A stretch of 64,000 nucleotides of DNA from Takakia lepidozioides (Eukaryota > Streptophyta > Takakiopsida > Takakiales > Takakiaceae), in NCBI GenBank assembly GCA_030704615.1, contig CM060731.1:33790001-33854000 (forward strand). The letters run 5' to 3'. The notes under the pieces are model-generated. The model had not been told where the DNA came from, did not search any database, and was given only the letters and a program-made list of their open reading frames with translations. The position numbers and the translations under genes were made by a program. Positions 1 through 11,462 of this stretch are shown here, piece by piece; positions within the stretch are counted from its first letter, which is position 1; every line of letters starts with the position of its first letter.

Positions 1-1121
1 AGGGAAGGCTTCCATGTCATGGCGGCTTCTAGAGTGGATGTGTAAAATACCACTTAATGGAAGTGAAGGCAGACAAGGTATTTATGCAGATCACGACGAA
101 AGGGATGGTGGTTATTGTCATCTTGACAGTCGGTAAAGATACGGCTTTCTGTTTGAACCAGACACAGCCCCGTGATTTTTTCCTGGATTTCTTGATCTCC
201 TGCAGGGGCCAAGTGGTCTTTTCATCCCTGGAATTTGTTGGTTATGTCCCAGTAGAATAACTGGAAGCAGGCTTTCTGGCCTTGCTGATGGACTAACCTT
301 ACACTTCTATGATTATATATCAGGGACTCTTGTACCATTCTGGTACAGTGAGAATCTTATCAAAATGACTCCAGGAAAGATTATCTGGGACAGGGGATGT
401 TTCAGCGTCTTTTGTGAAACTGGATTGAAACCCTGGATCTGTTACGAGGAGCGACGGATTATGTAGATAATACAGGCCGAGATGCTCGGGCAGATGTCGA
501 GATACTCTCTGCGGGGTGCTATCATACTGCGTTGAATTTGCAGAAAGGCAATGCCACGATCCAGCAAATGGATCATGACCTGATAGCAGCAGATCCCGTG
601 ATGATGAATATGCAGAAAAGGCGGCATCCCTGTGTGCCGCAGGGGGAGCCCGGTGCTCTCTTCGCCGAGTCCTCATCCAGGTATGCGCATGGTTTCCACT
701 TTTTCAGATTACCACCATGTCCACAACCTGGTTGGCTTGCAGCATGTATCTGAAGGGTACGGTGATTATGCTACATTTGTTCCCTGTATCGTAGCCTGCT
801 CCTTGGGTTTTGATGATGTTGTATCCGATCTCGATAGCTACATGCAGACAGATTAATGGTTGATTGTTCCCTGTGGCTGAAATCTTTCCTTAAGGGTGTG
901 GGCCTTGTGAGAAGTTTATTCCCTGTGATATGGTTTGTGGTGCATGTGCCAATGGCAATGTAGTTACATTGTTAATGAAGTATTGACTCGAGACATTAAC
1001 ATCACCCTAGAGAGCATCGTGTCCACTCTGGCAATGTGCTCTCTAGTTAAACATGCAGGAAGCCTTCCATGGGGGCCCAGACACACATACAGGCTGTTTC
1101 ACTTTGATTTTTGCCTTGCAG
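1..1121. other. No confident gene; possible upstream exons
   Basis: Several short open frames occur, and the plus-strand stretch around 436-690 stays open, but none matches a family I know. The N-terminal part and transit peptide of the Nudix gene that follows would be expected here or left of the window; I could not identify them. Confidence 0.4.
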
Positions 1122-3720
1122 ATTATATCAAGGAGTGCTTTGAATCCTTGGACCCTTCAAGTACTGAAGGGATTTGACTCTATGAAGGGCTTTGTGGTGT
1201 GATGTTTGAGGAGCAGAGTGTAGACATGTTCGGGCAGCGCGTGGGCTTTGTTAAGTTCAAAGCTGAGGTCGTGGATGATGAGACAGGTGCTAAGGTAATC
1301 TCTTGGATTATGGTGATGTAGAATATACGAGTATACAGAATTCCTGTGGACTGTTCCCTGTGAACATTGACTTGGAGGAACCCTCACGCACATGGTCCCT
1401 CCCTCATGGAATTTGTGTTGGGTTTAAAGGAGCAGTAAGGTTGAAGTTACTCTCCAATAGAGCTAATGACATATGCTTAAAAGGATAAGTTGAGTTTCAA
1501 GATTACATCACATTAGGAAGCATATTGTTGACTACAGCCCTGCTAGTGTAGCCCTAGAGTTACAACAAGTCTGGTTAATATCACGCGTAGTATTAAATTT
1601 TCCAGAACTTTTGATTCTAGCACCTCTCATATTTTGTGGTGGGGAACCAGTTGCCAGGCATAGTATTTGCAAGGGGTGGAGCTGTTGGCATTTTGATGCT
1701 CTTGGAGTGTGAGGGCGAGAAGTATGCAGTTCTCACTGAACAGGTCTGCTCAGCTCAATTTACATTTAGGGTTAGGGTAAACTACAATGTTGCATATGGG
1801 GTGGCTTATCAGAGCTGTGGTAGATCCGTAACAAGATTTTCGTCCATCTGATAAGGTTCTATGGCAGAATGGGAGCTGTAATTTGGGATCCTTGCGGCGA
1901 TCTTTTAATTAAGGCCACCAGGAGGGGTTTTGTGTCATTTAATCTTGATGATGTCGACAAATGCAAAAAGTTGTACTTGAATGATAATGTTTTCAACTCC
2001 TGTGCACAGGCAAGGGTTCCAGTAGGGCGGACCAGACTGGAGCTTCCTGCTGGCATGCTGGATGATGATGCCGGGGACTTTGTTGGAACCGCTGCCCGAG
2101 AGGTAAGCTGTTCTTTTGTTTCCTCCCCACAGACTGCTGTCCTTCTTTTCCACGAATCTTACTGGTTAGAATTTAAAGTCTGCAAGGTGGTGATGAAGTA
2201 CTTTGGTTGGGACTTGGGACTCAGTAGGTGGAAGAAGAAGTGGGCATTCACATCAAAACCTCAGAGCTTGTTGATCTTACAGCTCTGTTGGACGAGTCAA
2301 CTGGTCGCAAAATGTTCCCCTCACCGGTATCTTCTATCCTCTTTGATACGGCTTCGTGTGTTCTGCTCTCTCTGCTCTCAGTATGCTCTGGCCAATGGTA
2401 CAAGATCGTCGTACGAGCGATCATGAGTTCAAAGCTGTTGGATGTCACCCATTATAGCCAACCCAGCTATAAAAGGATACCTAATGTGTGGGTATCTGGG
2501 GTCGTCGAGTCCTTGGGGGAAGTTTGGGCAACTGCCGGTCACGGCCCTTAGAAGGTGTGCACCTTCCAAACTGAAGGCAGTAGTCCTTCGGGTGAAGAGA
2601 CTATGCTCGCTGTGGCAGGCGTCAACCTTTTCTTGGTACGGCCAAGCCATTATTTGGCAGGTGGCAAGGGTTCTTCAATCTCTTATATGTTAACGCTCAG
2701 CTTGGTATTGGGCTGACAAGTGGAAGTGGCTGGCTGACAAAATGAAAAAGAGAGAAAGTTAGTGTTTGTATTGTATGGCGTGCTGACCTTTCTTGTTTTG
2801 TCTAGATCCATGTCACAGCTGTATATTGTTTTGACTTTGTGGTTTTGTGTATCAAACAGGGTGGAAGTGATGAAGATCTTTCATTGCTCAATTTGTGCTC
2901 AATGCCACAATTTGGCTAAAGAGTTCACCACTGTGCTATGAGCCCTCTGGGCCTCCTTAATCAACAAAGCCTTCCTTGCAGGTTACTTTCAGTCGGTATT
3001 AGTACCCTCTATGCAGGTTGTATGATCAAGAGTACTGGATTTTTCAGTTGCTTATTCCCTGATTACTAGTGGGTCATGGAATGTATGATGCCAGCATTAG
3101 AGAATAAAGGAATGATGATCCAATGAATCATCACTCACAGATTTGCAGCCAAAGAGAGAGCTCTTAATTTCACCACTGAAGGATACAGCCCATTTGGTAG
3201 TAAACCACTGACCAGCTGCCTGAGTTGAGAGAGAATGGCGCCTCGTCCTAAGCATTCAGCACTTCCCATTCTTTCAACTCTATTAAGTTTCTTTTGGATG
3301 TTCTCATTTGTACTAGAGTCTATGTTGAATGGTCTTTTTTTTTCTGCAATGAATTGTCACATTGCCATAACTGTTTGTTTGCATGTTATGGACTCATTTC
3401 TCCAGCTTGTTGGTGTAAAAATCAGTGGTTGATGCGAACAGGCAGAACTAAGTACTTATATGCTGCTGAACAGAATTTTAAAGTAGCAATGTAGTGTGAT
3501 GACCCCTTAGATTGAACATATTTTGGCAGGTGATAGAATCATTACAAGGACAATAGACACGCCTGCAGAGCATGGAGAGCTGATCAAGGTGCACGTAGTA
3601 CCTTACCACACCCTTTGGCGCTCCACACCTGACTCCAAGGCTTTGGCTGCCATTGCCATTTATGAGATGGCTTTACAGTTGAACCCTTCTCCACCTGCTC
3701 CTAATGTGCTGCCTCATTAG
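1122..3720 (+). pseudogene. NUDX14: NUDX14-like ADP-sugar diphosphatase (Nudix), multi-exon, broken
   Basis: Exons that follow plant NUDX14 in order can be read at 1122-1294 (VDMFGQRVGFVKFKAE), 1651-1743 (PGIVFARGGAVGIL, YAVLTEQ), 2010-2102 (ELPAGMLDDDAGDFVGTAAR), 2228-2326 (VEEEVGIHIK, VDLTALLDEST), a start of one at 2860 (GGSDEDLS) and 3530-3720 (EHGELIKVHVVPY, LWRSTPDSKALAAIAIYEM, stop). Most junctions have GT-AG bases and agree in phase. The third and fourth exons join across the Nudix box, REVEEEVG, whose acidic residues bind the metal. The family cleaves ADP-glucose or ADP-ribose, usually in the plastid. Breaks: an in-frame TGA at 1175-1177 inside an otherwise alignable exon, and loss of similarity after about nine residues of the 2860 exon. 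It is a decayed copy, or a gene with assembly errors. Confidence 0.72.
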
Positions 3721-5495
3721 AGTCTGTGCATTCAGATTGTGTGTCATTGTGGAGTTCAAAGCACTTTCCTTTGTCAACAAAGTTTTTGGTTGGAAAGTTG
3801 AAGAGTGCAAGAGAAGTGAGACACTGGTCACCTTATTATGTCCTACAGACACCTAACAGGTGCATGGATGAAGCTATAGTTCTGTTCCGTTTGGTGGGGT
3901 GAAGAGGTAATTTACTGTTCTGTTTTTTTGTGACTGTGGGATTGAACACCTGGGGACAGGGGATTCATAAATGATTTTGAGTGCTGGCTACCAAGATCTC
4001 AGAGTTACTGCTGGATCTGCTATTTTAACACATGAGGAAAAAGGAATATAGTGGCGGAGAGAGGGGGGGGGACAGTAGAAGAAAAAACAGATGGTAAGCT
4101 CGAAGCAGGTTCATTGATCTCAATCCACCTACTGTAACAAAAATAACAGTCTATCTATCATACTTTAATTGCAGATTATACATAAGATCTGCCACTGAGA
4201 ACAAACATTCAAATTAACAGCTGCTGTAATCTTGAACATACCTGAAGCTAAGCTGTTGCGGAGTCGCTATCACTTTAACAAGCCTTGCACTTCCGACGGG
4301 TCTTGATTAGCACCAGGCAGCCCTACTCTCTATCAATCTCAAACACACACACGGCGCTCGCCATCACTGCCAGCAAGATAACTCAATTGCCTTCATCTCC
4401 ATCTTCGTCGTCCTCAACACACACACACGTAGATCCTACAGGTTTTTTCCCTTCGTATTTGCAGAGACGTTTTCTGACGGAGTATCCTGAACGGGCAATG
4501 ACTTCTTAGGCGCAAGGTCTAGTGGGATCGTACGCCCTGTCATCTTTTCTTCTCTTAAATTCCTTTCTCTTTAAGTAACCCTATATCTTTAAGCAGAGGA
4601 AGTCCCCCCACCTCGGGCCCACGTCGGTGTTGGGGTCGAGCACATCGCGGTGAGCCCTCGCAGGGAAGAGTTCCCATATACACAACAAGACAGAGGAAAG
4701 AGTGAGGAAGAGAAGGCAGGTGTGTGGGATCCGCGTGAGGATGTCCTCGTAATATAGTGCGGCAGGAACCACCCTTGGGAGCATTTCTCGGTTGATATCT
4801 TGGACAGGTCTGCGCCACCATTTGGACGGAATATCCCATGGATATCCGCATTGTTGATGTCGTTGCAGTGGATTATACGGACGTGGATGGGACAGGCTCG
4901 AGCAGTCCAGCAGAGTTACAGGCTCAGCAATCTTCATGAATGCGGTTCACAGTCCTGCAGGTACTGAAATAGATAGAGGGTGGCTATCTCGGAACGGATT
5001 CGTTCGTTCAAACTAGTCGATTGATGGCTCCAGCAACGTATGCAATCGGCCCAACGGCATCGGAAACTGCAAGTACGATGCTGGACTGCGATAAGTGAGT
5101 TATTCTTGACCGGAGAGGGTTAATCTCTCTCTTCACCTCCCAGTTTGGTTGAGTTTGGTTTGTCAATACTTCATAGCTAAAGTGGTAGACTTGGGACGTA
5201 TGCAGATCTACTCGGCATCAGAACCCGTAGACTTCTCTGCAAGTGCATGGCTGTTTACAGCCTGTGTACTCCTTTAATTTTTCTATCTACAAAATCTCTA
5301 CGTGTGTTTGCAGGAAACTGCATGATGTCTTCGTGATATCTCCAACTGTAATTTGGAACGTATTGTGGCACTAGCTATCTAATTTACATGTATTGCACTA
5401 TTTCGGTTTGCAACTTGCTTCTGAACTACAGTGGCGCTTTGCTCAATTTTAGATTTTTAAATAAGACTGACAATGATCGCATGTTTATATTCCAG
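3721..5495. other. Intergenic; no gene recognised
   Basis: This stretch contains CA/TC-rich low-complexity sequence near 4340-4440. A possible upstream exon of the 5.5-kb gene ends near 5092 at a GTGAGT donor, but its product is not recognisable. Confidence 0.35.
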
Positions 5496-5739
5496 TGGGG
5501 ATCCCACTATGTTCAAGTCCTACTGGGATTATGTAGGAGTCGACCAGGAGCGTCTGACCCGAGCCAGTGATCGCATGAGCTACTTTGCGGAGAACAAGGG
5601 ATACAACAATGCAGGCATCTGGTTTGTCCATGCAGATCTTGACGATGCAATTAGGGATTTGCATAATCTTGTTGGCAACGCCTGTGCCGGATACGCCTGC
5701 TTGATGGGTCAATCAACAACACATGAAAAATACAGTTAG
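5496..5739 (+). CDS. Unidentified internal or 3' exon
   Basis: Behind a good acceptor (TTCCAG, ending 5495) an 80-residue open frame has the composition of real protein: aromatic- and charge-rich, with SYWDYVGVDQERLTRASDRM and then AENKGYNNAGIWFVHADLDD. Joined to the frame ending near 5092 it would follow a short stretch rich in Thr and Ala. I do not recognise the family. The frame stops at 5737-5739 and no continuation was found, so the gene may be partial. Confidence 0.35.
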
Positions 5740-8289
5740 ATCATCTGCATTGACAAGATAGAGCCACTGTTCTACAGATCCTTTTACTCCATGACTGGTA
5801 GTACAATACGCGTGAAGTCCGAACGAATTTTTAGAGAGACAATGCCTGAGCCTCACGAAGCAGGAAATTTGATAACAGATCTTTAATCACTGGCTGCAGT
5901 TGAAGGTGAGAGGCCAGCATTTCAGGTACACTCATATAATACAATATATTGATGAGTTTAAAACGAATCGTACGGAGTGATATGGAGCAGCAGCAATCAC
6001 TGGTGTTGGAAACGTTTCTTCCGGATTTGACAAAGTGTAAATTGCAGCTAGGAAAAGGTGGGTCGATCCCGTCCCGACAATAAGAATTTTAACAATCCTG
6101 ATGGAACAATACGCGAAGCTTTGAAGGTGACAGCTTCTGGCGGGTCAGTGATTCATGACCTGTTGTGGAACCCGTGGTAAATTACAGTCCCCTACACTTG
6201 TCGTCGATGTCAACTAAGAACCTCAAAAGCAAGAGAGAAAGACATAAAGCAAAAAGAATCCTAATCACCAAAAGCACCTTGAGCGATTGGGGAAGATAAT
6301 AACTGTGCGCCATCGCCACCAGCAAGCCACCTCCAGCACAATTAAGGAGAAGTGAAGCATACAAGCATCCTTGCTAGGTTTAAGAAGGGAGAGAGAGATA
6401 TTTCCCAACCCGAGCGCCGCCGCGAAACATAAAAGCCAGAGGAGGGAAAGAGACGATGCATTCACAACATTGTCTCCCGCCTGTGAGAAGAGACAAAACG
6501 CCGCCATTGCGCACCCCCAGGAGCTCGTCCAGCATGGATACGAAGCAGCAGACAGGGTCGCAGCAAAACGCAGATGCCATAACTCTCATCCCGCGAGCTC
6601 AAAAGCACGAGGAGTGCTGCTGATGGCGGGAAAGACACCCTAGGGCCATGCCCGATTTTTCATCCGTGCAGCATGAGTAATCAACACTACTTTTTTCGAA
6701 ACCCGACGGATGTCATCCGTTAGCTAGGTTTAAACAATAGGTTGTAGGGTAGAGATTAGGGTTTCATTTCTTAATGAGCCATAATTAAGGATAATTAATT
6801 ATTAAACAACAGTTCAGGGCCATCATAGGCTGCATATTTCATCTAGTTCAGATGAAAAAGTTAATAAGTTCATCCAGTTGGAGAAGGTTCGTCAATAGGA
6901 TGGAAAAACAGTACATAATATCCAAGGCAACGGTTTCACATCCTAACAAGTAATTCAACATCCCCAAAAAAATGCCTCATCCAGTACGGAAAAAAACCAT
7001 GAAAGAGGAATAAACGAATTAATGGAAGGCTATAGCAGCAGTGGCTTAATGATCGTCCTACTCTGCATGATCGATGGTCTCTAGTATTAATAATACTCCT
7101 TTCCCTTCGAACCTGCTTGCTGGTTGTGGTATATCAGTGGGCTCAACCCCCCCAACCAGGTATGTCATATCAAATGTTCGCAGGAATGATGGGGATACAG
7201 AGGCGGTCATAGCAAGGAGATGTGAAAACAGACGTGCAGGACATCAACATTGGGGTTGAATAAATGAACAGAAGAAACAACAGGCAGTGAACAGGTGACA
7301 CACACAAACGCCACTGAATAGATGAAGATCAGGGATTGTGAAAGTACAGAAAGATCAGGGAGCCGCAATTTTGCAGCACGGGACAAAGATAGAGCCTTGT
7401 GGCCATTGACCCGCGCCCGGTGTGAGCAGAACACAAAGGGATAGAACCTACCTTTGTCAGAGGCTGATGCCCTTAGTAAGACTTACCTTTGAATAAACAA
7501 TTATTGATCCGGGTTTCCCAGCTATCAGCCTTCATTGTGTTTCTCTTGTTGCTGTTGCTCATGACTGTCAGATTCCACGCAGCCTTCCCGTTGGAGTGAG
7601 TGTCGACCTTTCACCTTTTCCACATGGGCATTCTGAAACAAAATCAGTGGGTTTCACACATGCCAACTTCCAGTCTGCACTATGATTCGCTGAGAACCCA
7701 CAGTTCATCTGATTTCAACCGCCTGAATAACACCTACACAAGGACTATTTCCCCAAACGAGCTAGATCAGCCACACAACAGCATTATTCGATCCCTCTTA
7801 GTACCTACCTGTCTGTCTGGTAAATCCAACCCCCCACCGACACACATAAAACCCTGCCAATGCACCTTTTATCCTGTGGTCTCTGTGCGCGTTGTCCACC
7901 TAGTAAGGTGCCAAACCAGCTTCACTAGCTGGAAGGAACAAGGGTTGTGACTAATCATCTCTCTCACAGGTGGCAACCATGATGACTAAGAGGGAGAGAC
8001 AAACCATTGCCTGTGTAGGTAATGAAGTAATCTGCAAATTCGTTGACTCGTTGCTGTAGCTACAACTCAGATCATCATCACCTCAGAAATTCTTGACTTC
8101 TCTCACACTTCAGAGTATGATCATAGAATTCCCTCATTAAAAGTGCTGCCTGACAATCTTTGTGCCAAAATGAGTGCATGTTCCTTGTGTCCCAGACCCC
8201 ATGGTTGCAAACTGGTGGGCGTCAAATCCAATCCTCACCACCAATTTCCAGAACATAAATGTTTCATCCACATGGAAATTACGTCTGGG
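5740..8289. other. Intergenic; no gene recognised
   Basis: Only short open frames with no coding character are seen. The base composition is A/T-rich around 6720-7020. No repeats or RNA genes stood out. Confidence 0.35.
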
Positions 8290-8293
8290 GATT

Positions 8294-9420
8294 TCATATC
8301 CCGTGACCTAAGAATTTTTTATTTTGGAGATACTGTACTGACACATATCTGTACACATCACTATAGCTCAGACAAAATGATTCTCCACTCAAGACTTCAG
8401 TAGCAATGATTATCCGGGTGAGATCTGGACATACATGGGTTCCCGAAGTAAGTGCCATCCAAGTGCCAAGCACGTTAGAATTCTCCTCCATAACCCCAGT
8501 AGATTCCATGTCACTTCCACGCACAATTGATGTAATTAAGACCAACCGACTATATGCACCCAACGAATCCTCATATTCGCCAAGTTTAGAAGGCACAGTG
8601 TGAATTATTCCTCTCCAGATGAACACGTCATGAGTCTCAGGCTTGTTCACCTCTTTCCTTCTCAGATTCAACATCACCCGAGAATTCTGAATGACAGACT
8701 CAGAGTCATGTGCAAGAGCAACACATACAACCCCTAAATTCCACCGAACTTGACCCTCACTGCAATGGAAAGACCTTCCTGGATAGGGCTATGCACATGC
8801 ACACCCGCTGATTGCCCCAACCATATTGATGCCACACTTGGGGCTGATGGGATTACTAAATCAGGTGGAATGGCGGGGTGTAAAGAGGGAAGTGGAGTGG
8901 TGGGAAGCACCTGCAAAGAAAGCTTTGGAAGGAGATGAACGACCTCACGCGATGCATGCGGGCAAATAAATGTCCAACAAACATTTCTTATCAGGTCGGC
9001 AAACCAGCCATAGCGATGCCGCTCGGACAGCTGCTGGTAAGCAACAAAAGTGTCCACCCTCAAGTTGGCTACAATGCACCGCACACACTTGTCACAAAAC
9101 TCCATCCAACAAAAACACCCTGCGACCAGTGCTGCCATCACATTATCTCCAGTGAAAACTGGGCTCATACCATACATGTAGGAGAAGGCAATCTCCAGCC
9201 CCTCCGCGCTCACAGAAGGGTCACCAATCTGCAGTTCGATTTGCAGCTTTCTGTACTCTGTCCAGGGGCCTGAGAGAAGTAAATGGAAGTACGAAGACTG
9301 CAAGAGTATATCTGATAGAGCGGATAGTCCTTCCCCATAAAATTTAAGGTTATGTCCAAGAACATATGCCCCTGCAACCCCTGCTGCTGCACATGCTCGC
9401 AAAGTGCAACCCCCGCCTCC
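8294..9420 (-). pseudogene. BTB/POZ-domain protein (germ cell-less type), frameshifted
   Basis: Reading the minus strand from about 9420, one frame gives DITLNFMGKDYPLYQI (start of a BTB fold) and another then gives LQSSYFHLLLSGPWTEYR, followed by the helical part (EGLEIAFSYMYG, VMAALVAGCFCWMEFCDKC, DTFVAYQQLSERHRYGWF). The two frames meet near 9303-9312, where two extra bases (or one missing) break the domain. A second minus-strand frame at 8294-8677 may be the downstream region. BTB proteins dimerise and act as CUL3 ubiquitin-ligase adaptors. The frameshift inside the core domain makes an intact product unlikely unless it is a sequence error. Confidence 0.68.
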
Positions 9421-9424
9421 ACCA

Positions 9425-11077
9425 CTGCACTTTTCCCCTCATTCCTCCTACTGTCCCACCCCGTTTCATCTCCCTCCTCTCTCCCCCAACCCGCTTCAAA
9501 TCGCAGTGCAACCCAGAATCTCTCATCTCTCCCTCACCCGCAGCCCAGGTGTTACTCCCGTCGTCTCAGGGAAAAAAAAACCTGCTGCACCTATCTCCTC
9601 CACAATGTGCAGCATCTGCTGGTCGCCAATAAATTTTCTTCTTGCATGGGCTCTGGCCTCTGCTTGCAAGCCAGGCCTCCTTCCTTAATACACGGTAGTG
9701 TTATGCGCTTCTTACTCCAGTTCTTTGGATGGTTTATGGACAGGCGGCCTGCAATCGAAAGCTTCGTGGATGGTTGCTGGACTTGCACAACACATCTGTC
9801 ACATTTTGCTTAACCTAATGGAATTTCAGTTTTTCTTTTACATGGGTCTTTTTTTTTAACAGTTGGCAACCCATACATATTTTTCATTATGTGAAATCCA
9901 TAAAATTGAGAATAACCCATCAGGTTTTCATGCAATGGGTATGGGATCTCTAGAAACATAGAAAAATCCCTAATATTGCGTACTTGATTGCGCGCGCAAT
10001 CAAATGCGCAATATTAGGACCAAACACATTTTCTTTTCTTCAGTTTATGATCATTGATCCCGGAGTGAGATACATTGCTAGAGCCAACAATGTATGAAAT
10101 CTCTTGACTTGGAACCAAACATCCAAAGGCCAATAAGTATTTGTACTTCATAAGACACAAAGGACAATGTCAGGCCTATGTGGCTCTCTCTCCAGTTGGC
10201 ACTAGTGGTTCAAACCCCACACTTGTCTCCACAAGGGACTATACCCTCATGGTAAAAGTCACAACTAAAATTGGAGGACAGCCAATGGCTGCACTTTCAC
10301 TGTAGCTGATAGGCGAAACAAGGGAGCACCGCAGACACAACCTATCTCGCTTGACTTCATTTGCAATGTGAGGACTCTCATACAACTTTACTTTTACATG
10401 AAACGGCTTACACAGAAACAACAAGGAAGGTGAGAATAATCAATAAGACAACTAGAAAGACAATCATCATCACATCCCTTCTATCCAGCCTTCTTCATCA
10501 TGATAGCCAACCTTTTCTGCGCACCAACCCGTAGAGACATTCCCATTTTTCTGTTACCTCAAGACGAGTCACAATGCTTAATGCATAACATGTATGCAAA
10601 GTAGTCTTTCAAAGAAATCTTTCTCTGACACACACCGTCATGTACACAAACGAAATGCTCACTCACTAGGCAAACTGAGCTCTTTGATTGTCTTGGATAG
10701 GAAGGCAGGGTAGCTGTGACAGATGACCTATCTGAACAACCAAGGATGCCTCAGCGTGAGCCTAGTCGCGTGAGCGTGTGAGCAACTGCGCTCATGCCAC
10801 GTCACCTTGCGCCAACGCCACATCACGGGGCTCACTCCACGTCATCGCGCTTGAAGGCCGTGTCACCACGCGCCAAGGAAGAAGTGGAGTGTATTCCCGC
10901 GGAAGAGCAACCCTTTACCGCAGAAACAAGCTGGACGACGTAATAAAAGGACGTGGTCATTCCCACCTGAAAGCAACAGATGAATGAGGGATGCATGAAT
11001 GTAGAGTGGATGATAAACATATGGATGAGTGCGAAAAATGAAAGTAGATGGATGAATGTGGGATGGGTATGAGTAAA
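9425..11077. other. Intergenic; pyrimidine-rich stretch, no gene
   Basis: The section at 9400-9560 is strongly C/T-rich and produces proline/serine-rich open frames that I regard as compositional. The rest shows no coding signal. 'tcaccacgcgccaag'-type GC-rich sequence lies at 10760-10880. Confidence 0.35.
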
Positions 11078-11335
11078 ATGGATGAATGTATAATGGATGC
11101 TGAATAATGGAAAACATTCATGACTGGAGGATGCATGAATATACTGTAGATGAATGTACAATGTATATGACATGAGTGAGGGTTTGTGGGGTGGATTACA
11201 GAGTACAGTGGATGAATGTACAATGGATGTTGAATAAAGGAAAACATTCATGAATGGAGCACGCATGAATACACAGTAGATGAATGCACAATGGATATGA
11301 GAAGAGTGAGTGGGGTTTGTGGGATGGATTCATAC
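11078..11335. repeat. Two-copy tandem repeat, period about 130 bp
   Basis: A block starting TGGATGAATGTA at 11080 recurs at 11210 in almost the same order (GGAAAACATTCATGA, CAGTAGATGAATG, GTGGGATGGATT). Shorter GGATGAATG units also occur just upstream (10980-11075). Minus-strand His/Ile/Ser-rich open frames over it are repeat translations, not genes. Confidence 0.8.
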
Positions 11336-11462
11336 ATATTGCCATTTTAATGAAAGTAGATTCTTTGATTCTTTTTTTTCTACCGGAACAACTACAGTGG
11401 AGTAAGGCTAGGGGATTCAATGTTTTCCGAAGAGGATGAAACAGAACATTAAAAGAACAAAG

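Noticed and set aside
1175-1177. TGA in the Nudix gene as a recoded codon
   Set aside because: The same gene also loses similarity in a later exon, and no recoding signal is known for it; decay or error is simpler.
4340-4440. Ser/Thr-rich open frame at 4285-4509
   Set aside because: It follows CA and TC low-complexity sequence; no domain.
10832-11266. Minus-strand His/Ile/Ser-rich open frames
   Set aside because: They coincide with the GGATGAATG tandem repeats.
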